Below, in pieces: positions 43,876-52,865 of a stretch of DNA of 64,000 bases (its first letter is position 1; each line of letters starts with the position of its first letter). The DNA is from Thioclava sp. ES.031 (GTDB lineage: Bacteria > Pseudomonadota > Alphaproteobacteria > Rhodobacterales > Rhodobacteraceae). Made by a program: the position numbers and the translations under genes. The notes beneath the pieces were generated by a model that ran no database searches, had not been told where the DNA came from, and saw only the letters and a program-made list of their open reading frames with translations. The stretch is from the NCBI RefSeq assembly GCF_002563775.1, contig NZ_PDJO01000001.1:3288501-3352500 (forward strand). The letters are read 5' to 3'.

Positions 43876-44166
43876 CTACCCGTCCGGTTCGAGCAATGCG
43901 TAAAGCGCCTGCGCCTCGACCGCCGGACCGCGCCGCGTGCCGCAGTCCAGCACCCGCAAAACGCAGATCCGCGCGTCCTGCCCTTTGCCAAGCCTGAGCG
44001 TCAGCACGTCGCCCGGACCGATCGCTCGGCCGGGCTTGTCGATGCGCTGACCGTTGACGCGCGCCTTGCCACCCTGCACCAGCTCCTGCGCGAGGCCGCG
44101 GGTCTTACAGAACCGCGCCTGCCAGAGCCATTTGTCGATGCGGATGCGCTCGGGCGCGTCAGCCAT
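43876..44166 (-). CDS. S4-domain RNA-binding protein (HslR-like)
   Basis: 96 aa. An S4 domain fills residues about 8-65: RIRIDKWLWQARFCKTRGLAQELVQGGKARVNGQRIDKPGRAIGPGD. HslR (Hsp15) binds stalled 50S subunits carrying nascent chains; this protein lacks the long basic tail of enteric HslR and is therefore called HslR-like only. It starts 9 bases after the helicase stop and is probably translated from the same mRNA. Confidence 0.88.
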   Translation of the reverse strand: MADAPERIRIDKWLWQARFCKTRGLAQELVQGGKARVNGQRIDKPGRAIGPGDVLTLRLGKGQDARICVLRVLDCGTRRGPAVEAQALYALLEPDG

Positions 44167-44175
44167 GGCGGGTCG

Positions 44176-47010
44176 TTACTTCTTGTCCTTGAGGGCTGCC
44201 AGAACCGCGAAGGGGTTGTCCGGATCGACCGGCTTATCCTTCTTCGGCGGACGGGCCTCGAAGTTGCGCGCACCTTGCGGCTTGCCACCCTTCTTGCCCT
44301 TGTGACCGTCGCGCTTGCCATGCGGCTTGCCGCCGCCACCCTTGCGCTCGCCACGGTCGCCACCGGGCTTGCCACCCTGCCCCTGTTCGCGGCGCGGCGG
44401 ACGGTTGCCACGCGGACGCGGCGCCCAGGTGAAGGTGTAGAACACCTCGACCTCGTCGCTGGCCACGTCACCGGCCGCCACCATGTCGCCGCCGGCCTCG
44501 GCCGCAGCCTCCGCCTCGGGATGGGTCTCGGCAGGCTGCTCGCCGCCGCCGGCCTCGGCTTTCGCCTCATCGGCCTGCTCGGTCTTGAGCGCCTCGGCAC
44601 CGGCTTGCTCTTCGGCCTTCTCGAGATCGGCGGCTTTCACCTTCGCGCGCTCGCCCTTCTCGGCCTTGTAGCCCAGACCGCCCATCAGATCGGCGAACTG
44701 GTCCAGCGTCATGCCGGTGATCGAGAGCATGTCCGGATTGGCTTCGAACCCGCCGCGGCTGTCCTGCGTGCGCAGCAGATCGGCGAGACGTTCGAGCATG
44801 TCGATCCGGATCGCCCGCGCGCCCGAGGGACGGTAGCCCGACAGGCGGTAGGTCTCGGCATCGAACGCGTCGATATTCGGGATCGTCACGAGGCCCGGAG
44901 GCGGGCTTTCGGGGAATTCATCCGCGCCCGACCACAGCGAGGCCAGCACCAGCCGCAGCCGCGTCGGCGCGGGTTTGAGAAGCGCGGGCATGAAAATCGT
45001 ATACTGACCGAAGCGCACGCCGTGCTTGCGCAGGCTGCCACGCGCATCCTGATCGAGATCCTTCACCTCGGCGGCGACCTGCTCGCGCGGGATGATGCCC
45101 AGCGATTCCACCATGCGGAACGCGAAGCCACGGGCGAGGCCCGTCAGCTCTTCGTCGCGGCTCATCGCCAGAAGCGGCTCGAACAGGGCCGCGACCTTGC
45201 GGTCGATGAAATGCTGCAGACGGCGCGTGACCTTCTCGGCCACATCCGCGCCCGCCTCGTCATCGACGAACGCCTGCACGGTCGGCTTCAGCAGATCGGG
45301 CCCCTTCACCAGCTTGCCGACAGCGGTCTCGCCCCACATCAGCCCGCCCTGCTCGGTGAAATCCATCTCCGTATCGGGGGCATTGTAGAAGCGGTCCGCG
45401 CGCAGGCTGAACTCGGGCGCAAGCGCCTCGTAGGCCGCGCGGGCAAGCATCTTCGCCTCGTCGGGCGAGCCGGTCTCGTCCTGCTTGAACCGGAATCCTT
45501 CCAAACGGCCCGCGAATTCGCCTTCAACCGTCACTTCGCCCTTGTCGTTCACCTCGGCCACGAGGGTCTCCTTCTGCTTGAGCCGGCGCATCAACACAGA
45601 GGTGCGCCGGTCCACAAATCTTTGCGTCAGCGCGCCATGCAGCGCGTCCGACAGGCGGTCTTCTACAGCGCGGGTCGCCTCGCGCCAATGGCTTTCATCA
45701 TCGACCCACCCTTTGCGTTGCGCAACATAGGTCCATGTGCGGATGAAGGCGAGACGACGCGAGAGCGTGTCGATATCGCCGCCCGTCCTGTCGATACGCT
45801 CGATCTGACGTGCAAGCCAGTCCGAGGGCACGCCCTTGCCCGATTGCAGGAACTCGAAGATGCGCGCCAGAAGCGTTGCATGTTCGGCCTCGGAAATCGA
45901 ACGAAAATCGGGGATTCGGCAGACATCCCAGAGGAGTTGCACATCCTTTGGGCTGGTGATGCGGTCGCGGATCGCCGGATCGTCAGACAGCACCTTGAGC
46001 GCGCGCGCATCGTCGGCCTCGCGCCCCTTCGTCAGCCATTCGCCCTCTGGCCGCGCGTCGAGCGATTGGATCAGCCGGTCCACGGTGCCGAATTCGAGCC
46101 GCGCATTGCGCCATTGCAGACGCTGCAGCGGTGCGAAGCGGTGGTTCTCGATCGCGTCGATCACCTCGGGCTGCAGCGGGCGCGCCTCGCCCGTCACGCC
46201 GAACGTGCCATCGGTGGTGTGGCGCCCTGCCCGGCCTGCGATCTGCGCAAGTTCATGCGGGAAGAGCGGACGCATCCGCCGCCCGTCGAATTTCGACGTC
46301 GCCGAAAACGCGACATGGTCGATATCGAGGTTGAGCCCCATCCCGATCGCATCGGTGGCGACCAGATAATCTACGTCGCCATTTTGATACATCTCGACCT
46401 GCGCATTGCGGGTGCGGGGCGACAGCGCCCCCATCACCACCGCGCAGCCACCCTTCTGGCGGCGGATCAGTTCCGCGATCGCATAGGTATTCTCGACCGA
46501 GAACCCCACGATGGCCGAGCGCGGCTTCATCCGCGAGATTTTCTTCGAGCCGGAATAGGTCAGCTCGGAAAACCGCTCGCGCTTCGTGAACTGCACCTTC
46601 GGCACCAGCGCCGCGATTGCCCCGCGCATCGTCTCGGAGCCGAGGAACAGCGTCTCGTGCAGCCCGCGCGCATGCAGCAGCCGATCGGTGAAGACATGCC
46701 CCCGCTCGGGGTCGCCACAGAGCTGGATCTCGTCGATGGCAAGGAAATCGGCCCCGATCCCCGTCGGCATCGCCTCGACCGTGCAGACCCAATATTGCGT
46801 GCGCTCGGGCACGATGCGCTCTTCGCCGGTGACCAGCGCCACGACCGAAGGCCCACGCTGCGCCACGATCCGGTCATAGACCTCGCGTGCCAAGAGCCGC
46901 AGCGGCAGCCCGATGACGCCGGTGCGATGCGCCAGCATCCTCTCGATTGCGTAATGGGTTTTGCCTGTATTGGTCGGCCCCAGAACGGCCGTGATCCGCC
47001 CGCCTTGCAT
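44176..47010 (-). CDS. SUV3-like superfamily 2 RNA helicase
   Basis: 944 aa from the ATG at 47010 (MQGGRITAVLGPTNTGKTHYA), with ACGGAGCTGCG upstream. Walker A GPTNTGKTHYA at about residues 11-21 and the DEIQ box (FLAIDEIQLC) mark it as SUV3-like. Motif VI is seen in the QIAGRAGRHTTDGTFG region. The C-terminal 120 residues are Lys/Gly/Arg-rich and end in DNPFAVLAALKDKK, a conserved-looking tag. SUV3-type helicases unwind RNA for degradation. S4-protein, fdxA and carD follow on the same strand. Confidence 0.9.
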   Translation of the reverse strand: MQGGRITAVLGPTNTGKTHYAIERMLAHRTGVIGLPLRLLAREVYDRIVAQRGPSVVALVTGEERIVPERTQYWVCTVEAMPTGIGADFLAIDEIQLCGDPERGHVFTDRLLHARGLHETLFLGSETMRGAIAALVPKVQFTKRERFSELTYSGSKKISRMKPRSAIVGFSVENTYAIAELIRRQKGGCAVVMGALSPRTRNAQVEMYQNGDVDYLVATDAIGMGLNLDIDHVAFSATSKFDGRRMRPLFPHELAQIAGRAGRHTTDGTFGVTGEARPLQPEVIDAIENHRFAPLQRLQWRNARLEFGTVDRLIQSLDARPEGEWLTKGREADDARALKVLSDDPAIRDRITSPKDVQLLWDVCRIPDFRSISEAEHATLLARIFEFLQSGKGVPSDWLARQIERIDRTGGDIDTLSRRLAFIRTWTYVAQRKGWVDDESHWREATRAVEDRLSDALHGALTQRFVDRRTSVLMRRLKQKETLVAEVNDKGEVTVEGEFAGRLEGFRFKQDETGSPDEAKMLARAAYEALAPEFSLRADRFYNAPDTEMDFTEQGGLMWGETAVGKLVKGPDLLKPTVQAFVDDEAGADVAEKVTRRLQHFIDRKVAALFEPLLAMSRDEELTGLARGFAFRMVESLGIIPREQVAAEVKDLDQDARGSLRKHGVRFGQYTIFMPALLKPAPTRLRLVLASLWSGADEFPESPPPGLVTIPNIDAFDAETYRLSGYRPSGARAIRIDMLERLADLLRTQDSRGGFEANPDMLSITGMTLDQFADLMGGLGYKAEKGERAKVKAADLEKAEEQAGAEALKTEQADEAKAEAGGGEQPAETHPEAEAAAEAGGDMVAAGDVASDEVEVFYTFTWAPRPRGNRPPRREQGQGGKPGGDRGERKGGGGKPHGKRDGHKGKKGGKPQGARNFEARPPKKDKPVDPDNPFAVLAALKDKK

Positions 47011-47029
47011 CGCAGCTCCGTTCCAGCCC

Positions 47030-47602
47030 TTAAAGAGCCGTGCCCTGATGCGCCTTATCGAGGCGCGCAATGGCGTCTTTCACATCCTGTTGATGCGGAT
47101 TCAAGGCAAAAGACTTCTGATAGGCCTCAAGCGCACGCTTGTCGTCGCCCATCTCTTCGAGGATCGCCCCCAGCCCGGCAAGCGCGCCCCAATGACGCGG
47201 CTCCAGCTTCAGGGTGCGCGCGATATCCGCCGCCGAGGGTCCGTAGAGCCCGGCCATGAAATAGGCCGTCGCCCGCCCGTTCCAGCCAGCGGCAAAATCG
47301 GGGGCATGATCGGTCAGCGCCGTGAAATGCTCGATCGCGGCCTCGGTGTCGCCCGCGTCCAGCGCGTCCTCGCCGCGTTTGAACAGCAAATCCATCGCCG
47401 CCGATCCCGAGCGCGACCACGCCCTGCGGATGTCCGCCTCGGCCCGCGACCAGCCCGGATCGTTCGGATCGGCCAACTCTTTGAAATACGGCTCGAGCCC
47501 CGCAGTTTCGGCGCTGGCGGGGAATGCCGCCATTGTTCCCAGCATCGCCGAAAAGCAAAATGCCGTGACGACACATTTGTATCTGTCAAATCGCTGCCAC
47601 AT
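47030..47602 (-). CDS. Exported tetratricopeptide-repeat protein
   Basis: 190 aa. A signal peptide (about residues 1-31, ending PASA) precedes three TPR units: AMDLLFKRGEDALDAGDTEAAIEHFTALTD, PDFAAGWNGRATAYFMAGLYGPSA and HWGALAGLGAILEEMGDDKRALEAYQKSFALNPH. It is a predicted periplasmic scaffold with unknown partners. It lies 19 bases before the helicase gene and probably leads that operon. The SCP2 gene is divergent, with the two starts 65 bases apart. Confidence 0.82.
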   Translation of the reverse strand: MWQRFDRYKCVVTAFCFSAMLGTMAAFPASAETAGLEPYFKELADPNDPGWSRAEADIRRAWSRSGSAAMDLLFKRGEDALDAGDTEAAIEHFTALTDHAPDFAAGWNGRATAYFMAGLYGPSAADIARTLKLEPRHWGALAGLGAILEEMGDDKRALEAYQKSFALNPHQQDVKDAIARLDKAHQGTAL

Positions 47603-47667
47603 AAATCATGACTGTAATGCAATTGCCGGAGAATGCGAGAGCCCGGCCATCAAAATTGGAGGACGCG

Positions 47668-47955
47668 ATGAGCGAGGTTATCGACAAGGCCGTTGAGGCG
47701 CTGCGGGCGAAACTGCCCGATGGGTTTTCTTCGACTGCAAAATTCGTGATCGAGGATGAAGGCTCGATCATTGCCGACGAGAACGGCGTGCGCGCAGGCG
47801 ACGACGACGCGGAAGTCGTTCTGACCGCAGATCGCGAGACCTTCGAAGGCATGCTCAACGGCGATGTGAACCCCACCGCGGCCTTCATGTCCGGCAAGCT
47901 TTCGGTCGACGGCTCGATGGGCCTCGCCATGCAGCTGGGTGCGGCGCTCGCCTGA
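47668..47955 (+). CDS. SCP2 sterol-carrier-domain protein
   Basis: 95 aa from the ATG at 47668, chosen by TTGGAGGACGCG; an in-frame ATG 20 codons upstream has no ribosome binding site. The whole protein is one SCP2 domain (AKFVIEDEGSIIADENGVRAGDDDAEVVLTADRETF, DVNPTAAFMSGKLSVDGSMGLAMQLG). SCP2 domains bind lipids or fatty acyl chains in a hydrophobic tunnel. Its stop overlaps the ATG of the next gene, a lipase, by one base, suggesting that the two work on the same lipid. Confidence 0.9.
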   Translation: MSEVIDKAVEALRAKLPDGFSSTAKFVIEDEGSIIADENGVRAGDDDAEVVLTADRETFEGMLNGDVNPTAAFMSGKLSVDGSMGLAMQLGAALA

Positions 47956-48938
47956 TGGAACGCGCCCCGCTTTTCGAAGAGATCGCGCGCGGCCCCGAGG
48001 GGGGCGCGGCCTACTGGCTCACGGCGGAAGATGGTGTGCGGATACGTTTCGCACATTGGCCAGCACCTCCCCAACCACGCGGCACGGTCTTTCTGGGATG
48101 CGGACGCACCGAATATGTCGAGAAATACGGCCCTGCGGCCGCGGAATTCGCGGCCCGGGGCTATGCCATGCTCGCCATCGACTGGCGCGGGCAAGGCTTG
48201 GCCGACCGGCTTTTGCCCGACGCGCCCGAAAAGGGCCATGTCGGCGGCTTGCAGGACTACCAGTGGGATCTGCACGCGGTGATCGCCGCCGCGGACGAGC
48301 TGGGCCTGCCGCAACCCTATTACATCGTGGGTCACTCGATGGGCGGCGCGATCGCGCTGCGCGCGGTGATGCACGAGCACCACCGCTTCAACGCGGTCGC
48401 TTTCTCTGCGCCGATGTGGGGGATCGCCACCTCGCCGGTGCTGCACCCGTTCCGGATCGTGCTCGCGAACCTGCTGGGCGACGGTTTCCTTGCGAACAGC
48501 TATCCGCCCGGCATGAACGGCACCACTTACGTTTATCGCGACAGCTTCGAGGCGAACCGTCTGACCCGCGATCCCGAGATGTGGGCCTGGCTGGTCGAAC
48601 ACGCCGCGAAACATCCCGAACTGACGCTGGCCGGCCCGACGATCCACTGGGTCGCCGAAAGCCTGCTGGAATGCGAGGCGCTGGCGGCGCTGCCCTCCCC
48701 CGATCTGCCCTGCTATTGCGGCTTGGGCGGGGTGGAGAAGATCGTGCACACGCCCGCGGTCCATGACCGGATGGGACGCTGGCCGAAAGGCACGCTGGAC
48801 GTGATCCCGGACGCCGAGCACGAATTGATGATGGAAATCCCCGCGACGCGGAAACGCTTCTACGACGGCTGCGCCGCACTGTTCGACGCGGCGGGCGGGC
48901 TGGAGGCCCGCGAGCCGGTCAAAGCTGAATCTGCGTGA
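47955..48938 (+). CDS. Alpha/beta hydrolase, monoacylglycerol lipase / lysophospholipase type
   Basis: 327 aa. The nucleophile elbow is VGHSMGGAIAL (about residue 118), and DWRGQGLADR after the second strand is typical of the PldB/monoglyceride-lipase group. The acidic residue and His are probably in the VIPDAEHELMMEIP region. It should release fatty acids from mono- or lysoglycerolipids in the cytoplasm. Coupled to the SCP2 gene by TGATG. Its 3' end overlaps the convergent Anbu gene by 20 bases. Confidence 0.86.
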   Translation: MERAPLFEEIARGPEGGAAYWLTAEDGVRIRFAHWPAPPQPRGTVFLGCGRTEYVEKYGPAAAEFAARGYAMLAIDWRGQGLADRLLPDAPEKGHVGGLQDYQWDLHAVIAAADELGLPQPYYIVGHSMGGAIALRAVMHEHHRFNAVAFSAPMWGIATSPVLHPFRIVLANLLGDGFLANSYPPGMNGTTYVYRDSFEANRLTRDPEMWAWLVEHAAKHPELTLAGPTIHWVAESLLECEALAALPSPDLPCYCGLGGVEKIVHTPAVHDRMGRWPKGTLDVIPDAEHELMMEIPATRKRFYDGCAALFDAAGGLEAREPVKAESA

Positions 48939-49644
48939 AGCTGTCGCGCAGCGCGTTCGACCAGGCTTCCGACATTTCCGCGAAATCGCTGTCGCCCGCC
49001 TCGATGCGGCGCTGGCTGGAAATCCGGCAGTCGTCCTTCTTGATCACCGCCAGATCGAGCGGCATGCCCACCGAGAGGTTCGAGCGCAGCGTCGAATCCA
49101 TCGACAGAAGCACCGCCTTCTGAGCGTCGATCAGGTTGGTGTCGGGACGCACGACGCGATCGAGGATCGGCTTGCCGTATTTATGCTCGCCGATCTGCAG
49201 GAAGGGCGTGTCCTCGGTCGCCTCGATGAAGTTGCCTTCCGGGTAGATCAGGAACATCCGCATCTCGCCGCCCGCGCGTTGGCCCGCGACGATCATCGAA
49301 GCCGAGGTCGAGACCCGCTCGGCATCCATGCGGCTCGTGATGTCCTTGCGCACGCCCGCCATCGTGTTGCCGATGATCTCGGCCACTTTCAGCATCGTCG
49401 GCGCTTCCATGATTGAACTGTCGCCCGTCGCGTCGCTCGCATCGGCCGCTTCGCGCAGCCGCGCCAGCGTCGTTTGCGTGACCGAGAGCGAGCCCGCGGT
49501 CATGATCGCGATCACCCGTTCGCCGGGCTCCTCGAAGGTGAACATCTTGCGATAGGTCGCGATGTTATCGAGCCCGCCATTCGTCCGCGTGTCCGACAGC
49601 AGCACCATCCCCTCGTTCAGCAAGAGGCCTACGCAATAGGTCAT
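48919..49644 (-). CDS. Anbu (BPH) bacterial proteasome homologue
   Basis: 241 aa. It starts MTYCVGLLLNEGMVLLSDTRTNGG, so removal of Met leaves an N-terminal Thr, the expected Ntn nucleophile, and the fold has the HslV-like core (IMTAGSLSVTQ, SMIVAGQRAGGEMRMFLIYPEGNFIEA). Anbu proteins form proteasome-like rings or spirals in other bacteria, but the physiological substrate is not established. It is the last gene of a minus-strand set: ATP-grasp, alpha-E, transglutaminase, Anbu. That set is the known Anbu gene neighbourhood. The 3' end overlaps the lipase gene by 20 bases. Confidence 0.92.
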   Translation of the reverse strand: MTYCVGLLLNEGMVLLSDTRTNGGLDNIATYRKMFTFEEPGERVIAIMTAGSLSVTQTTLARLREAADASDATGDSSIMEAPTMLKVAEIIGNTMAGVRKDITSRMDAERVSTSASMIVAGQRAGGEMRMFLIYPEGNFIEATEDTPFLQIGEHKYGKPILDRVVRPDTNLIDAQKAVLLSMDSTLRSNLSVGMPLDLAVIKKDDCRISSQRRIEAGDSDFAEMSEAWSNALRDSFTQIQL

Positions 49645-49676
49645 GTTCGTTCCCTGATCCGTGACAAGCGCGCAAT

Positions 49677-50489
49677 CTATTGCTGGACTTGGTCCAAGGC
49701 AACTGTGACGTGCAGTCGCTCCTCACCCGAGCCTTGGGTGATGCCACGGATCGGCGCGGCTTCGCGCGCATCCAACCCGGAGCCGAGGCGGATGTAGCGC
49801 TCATCGGGGCAGCATTTGTTCGCCGGATCGAAGCCGATCCAGCCGATCCCCGCGACCCAGATCTCGCCCCAGGCATGGGCGGCCTCGTGCGGCGTGCCGT
49901 CATCTGTCGCGAACAGATAGCCCGAGACATAGCGCGCTGGTAGATCGACCGAGCGGGCCACGGCGACAAGCGCGTGGGCATGGTCCTGACAGACGCCCTC
50001 GCCTTGTGCCAGCGCCTCGGCGGCGGTGGTGTGGGAATGGGTGGCCCCCGGCTTGTACTCGATCGCCTCGGAGATCGCGGCGCTCAGGCGATGCGCCCGG
50101 TTGAGATCTTCCGTCGCCCCCGAAATGGCCTCTTCCGCCAGCGCCGCCAGACTGTCGTCGATCCAGGTCGCGACGGTCTCGCGCAGGTATGCCATCGGAT
50201 GCACCAGCTCGCGATGGCCGCGCAGCACGCCCGAGGTATCGAACGTCTCGACCTGCCCTTTCACGGTGATCGCGACCTCGTCGACCGGCGGACGGATCGA
50301 CCAGCCTTCGACACGGTCGCCCGCGCCATCACGGAACGACCCACCGCGGAGACCGCCTTCGACCGCGACATCCCATTCGATCACGCGCTGGCCCTCGAAG
50401 CGCGAGGGGAACATGCGCAAAGATTGCACCGCAGCGCCCATCGGCGCGTCGTAATCATAGGTGGTGACATGGTTGACGGTGAGGATCAT
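49677..50489 (-). CDS. Transglutaminase-like Cys protease-fold protein (Anbu cluster)
   Basis: 270 aa. An N-terminal beta domain (residues 1-95: MILTVNHVTTYDYDAPMGAAV, SLRMFPSRFEGQR) precedes the transglutaminase core with the catalytic Cys in GEGVCQDHAHALVAVAR, His in HEAAHAWGEIWVAG, and Asp in IGFDPANKC. These proteins can cross-link or cleave amide bonds; bacterial members of this type are mostly uncharacterised. Its start overlaps the end of the alpha-E gene by 4 bases, indicating translational coupling. Confidence 0.9.
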   Translation of the reverse strand: MILTVNHVTTYDYDAPMGAAVQSLRMFPSRFEGQRVIEWDVAVEGGLRGGSFRDGAGDRVEGWSIRPPVDEVAITVKGQVETFDTSGVLRGHRELVHPMAYLRETVATWIDDSLAALAEEAISGATEDLNRAHRLSAAISEAIEYKPGATHSHTTAAEALAQGEGVCQDHAHALVAVARSVDLPARYVSGYLFATDDGTPHEAAHAWGEIWVAGIGWIGFDPANKCCPDERYIRLGSGLDAREAAPIRGITQGSGEERLHVTVALDQVQQ

Positions 50490-51448
50490 CGCGCATCTCC
50501 CGACAGGTAGGTTTGCTGAACGAGCGCGGTGAGCTGCCCGATCTCGCCGATGAAGCGGGTGAGGAACTCGTGCAGCCCCTCGTCGACAATTTCGGCGACC
50601 TTGGTCTGGTTCAGCTCGGTCATCAGCGCCTTGGCGCGCATCTGCGGCAGGCCGGTGCCCGGCGCGACCTCGTAGAAACTTTCGAGATTGTCGAGATGGT
50701 GCATCGCCTTGCGCGTCGCCGACATCAGCGAGCGCGGGCTGGCCGGGTTGAGGATCAGGAAGTGCATGATCTTCGACGCCGTCAACTCACCGCCATAGGC
50801 CCAGTGGAAGGCGCGGTAGGATTGCAGCGCGCGCAACAGCACCTGCCATTGGTAATTGTCGAGGCCAGAGCCCACCATCTCCACCGAAGGCAGCAGCACG
50901 AAATACTTCACGTCGATCAGGCGCGCGGTGTTGTCGGCCCGCTCCAGCGCATAGCCGAGATTCATGAAGAAGAACCCGTCATTGCGCAGCATCGAGCCGT
51001 CCATAGCGCCCCGCAGGAGCGCGGATTGCCGGGTCACCCACTCGCAGAGCTCGGTAATCTCCCATTCCGAACGCGGCTGACGCTCGATCTGGCGGATCTC
51101 CTGAAACGCCGTGTTGAGCGTGTCCCAGACCTGACCGGTGATCGCCGTGCGCACGATGCGGGCGTTTTCCCGTGCCCGTTCGATGCAGGAAATCACCGAG
51201 GACGGGTTGTCGCGATCGAAGAAAAGGTAGCTCTCTATATTGCGCTGCACCGGGTCGCCGTATTTCTCGGAAAAACCGTCGGCAGTGCCCGAGGCTTGCA
51301 GCAGGCTCTCCCATTCCGAGCGGTAGCCATGCCCGGTCGAGGGCGTCAGCGCGATCCGCGCGCCGACCTCCAGAAGCCGTGCCATCGTTTCCGCGCGCTC
51401 CATGTAGCGCGCGACCCAGAACAGGTTTTCAGCGGTTCTACTCAGCAT
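50486..51448 (-). CDS. Alpha-E domain protein (COG2307-like, Anbu cluster)
   Basis: 320 aa, entirely helical. The family signature is at the N-terminus: MLSRTAENLFWVARYMERAETMARLLEV; further on come EITELCEWVTRQSALLRGAMDGSML and GYALERADNTARLIDVKYFVLLP. The biochemical function is unknown. It accompanies the circularly permuted ATP-grasp protein in nearly all genomes where both occur. It begins 4 bases after the ATP-grasp stop. Confidence 0.92.
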   Translation of the reverse strand: MLSRTAENLFWVARYMERAETMARLLEVGARIALTPSTGHGYRSEWESLLQASGTADGFSEKYGDPVQRNIESYLFFDRDNPSSVISCIERARENARIVRTAITGQVWDTLNTAFQEIRQIERQPRSEWEITELCEWVTRQSALLRGAMDGSMLRNDGFFFMNLGYALERADNTARLIDVKYFVLLPSVEMVGSGLDNYQWQVLLRALQSYRAFHWAYGGELTASKIMHFLILNPASPRSLMSATRKAMHHLDNLESFYEVAPGTGLPQMRAKALMTELNQTKVAEIVDEGLHEFLTRFIGEIGQLTALVQQTYLSGDAR

Positions 51449-51452
51449 CCGA

Positions 51453-52865
51453 TCACTCCGCCAAAACCCAGGTGTCTTTCACGCCCCCGCCCTGCGAGGA
51501 GTTCACGACGAGCGACCCTTCGGTCAGCGCGACGCGGGTCAGCCCGCCGGGGACCAGCTCGACCTTCTCGCCCACGAGACAATAGGGCCGCAGATCGACG
51601 TGACGCGGCGCCACGCCCTCTTCCACGAAGGTCGGCGTGGTCGACAGCGCCAGCGTCGGCTGGGCGATGTAGTTCTCCGGGTTGTCCTCGATCTTGTGGC
51701 GGAAATTCTCGATCTGCTCCTTGGTCGATTTCGGACCGACGAGCATCCCGTAACCGCCCGAGCCGTGAACTTCCTTCACCACCAGTTCGGAGAGGTTTTC
51801 GAGAACGTATTTGCAATCGTCCTTCTTGGCGCATTGCCAGGTCGGCACGTTTTCCAAAAGCGGCTCTTCGCCCAGATAGAAGCGCACCATTTCCGGCACG
51901 AACGTATAGATCGCCTTGTCGTCGGCCACGCCCGCACCGGGTGCCGAGCAGATCGAAACGCCGCCCGAGCGGTAGACATCCATCAGCCCCGGAATGCCCA
52001 GCATTGAATCCGGGCGGAAGCAGAGCGGGTCGAGGAAAGCGTCGTCGATCCGGCGATAGATCACATCGAGTTTCTTCGGGCCTTCCGTCGTGCGCATCCA
52101 GCAGAAGCCGCCCTCGCAGAACAGGTCCGGCCCCTCCACCAATTCGACACCCATCAGGTCAGCGAGGAAGGAATGCTCGTAATAGGCCGAGTTGAAATGG
52201 CCCGGCGTGAGGATCGCGACCGTCGGCTCGCCCTCGCATTTCGTCGGCGCGACCGAGGCCAAGGTGCGGCGGAGCGCATCCGAATAGCCATCCACCGGCT
52301 CGATCCGGTTCTCGCGGAACAGCTGCGGGAACATGCGCATCATGATCTCGCGATTCTCCAGCATGTAGGAGACGCCCGACGGGGTGCGGCAGTTATCTTC
52401 GAGCACATAGAACTGATCGGGCCCGGTGCGCACCAGATCGACCCCAACGATATGGCTGTAGATCCCGCGCGGCGGAATGAAGCCCGAGACCGCGCGCTCG
52501 TAAGCGTCGTTCTGATAGACCAGCCGCGCCGGGATTCGCCCCGCCCGCACGATCTCGCCGCGCCCGTAGACGTCGAGCAGAAAGGCGTTCAGCGCCCGGG
52601 CGCGCTGCTTGATGCCACGCTCCAGCTTGCGCCATTCGGGTTGGGTGAAAACGCGCGGAAACATGTCGAAAGGAATCAGACGGTCGGGATCCCCACCCTC
52701 GCCATAGACGGCGAAAGTGATGCCGATCCTGCGAAACAGCGCCTCGGCTTCGGCTTGCTTCATCGCGCGCAGCTCGGACGGCATTTCGCGCATCCAGCCG
52801 TCGAGCCCGGTATAGGGCTGACGCACTTGGCCGCCGTCGAACATCTCGTTGAAATACTCTGTCAT
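51453..52865 (-). CDS. Circularly permuted type 2 ATP-grasp protein (COG2308-like, Anbu cluster)
   Basis: 470 aa. It opens MTEYFNEMFDGGQVRQPYTGLDGWMREM, as is typical, and contains FIPPRGIYSHIVGVDLVRTGPDQFYVLEDNCRTPSG and VKEVHGSGGYGMLVGPKSTKEQIE, the glycine-rich ATP loop in a permuted position. ATP-grasp enzymes join a carboxylate to an amine through an acyl phosphate; the substrate here may be a peptide. It is the first gene of the Anbu set; a 218-base gap to the divergent pepF should carry the promoter. Confidence 0.93.
   Translation of the reverse strand: MTEYFNEMFDGGQVRQPYTGLDGWMREMPSELRAMKQAEAEALFRRIGITFAVYGEGGDPDRLIPFDMFPRVFTQPEWRKLERGIKQRARALNAFLLDVYGRGEIVRAGRIPARLVYQNDAYERAVSGFIPPRGIYSHIVGVDLVRTGPDQFYVLEDNCRTPSGVSYMLENREIMMRMFPQLFRENRIEPVDGYSDALRRTLASVAPTKCEGEPTVAILTPGHFNSAYYEHSFLADLMGVELVEGPDLFCEGGFCWMRTTEGPKKLDVIYRRIDDAFLDPLCFRPDSMLGIPGLMDVYRSGGVSICSAPGAGVADDKAIYTFVPEMVRFYLGEEPLLENVPTWQCAKKDDCKYVLENLSELVVKEVHGSGGYGMLVGPKSTKEQIENFRHKIEDNPENYIAQPTLALSTTPTFVEEGVAPRHVDLRPYCLVGEKVELVPGGLTRVALTEGSLVVNSSQGGGVKDTWVLAE

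Noticed and set aside
43774..47259. A 1161-codon open frame on the plus strand opposite the helicase genes
   Set aside because: It mirrors the minus-strand SUV3-like helicase and TPR genes, has no ribosome binding site or domain motif, and is rich in Arg/His/Gln, as expected from the complement of GC-rich coding sequence.
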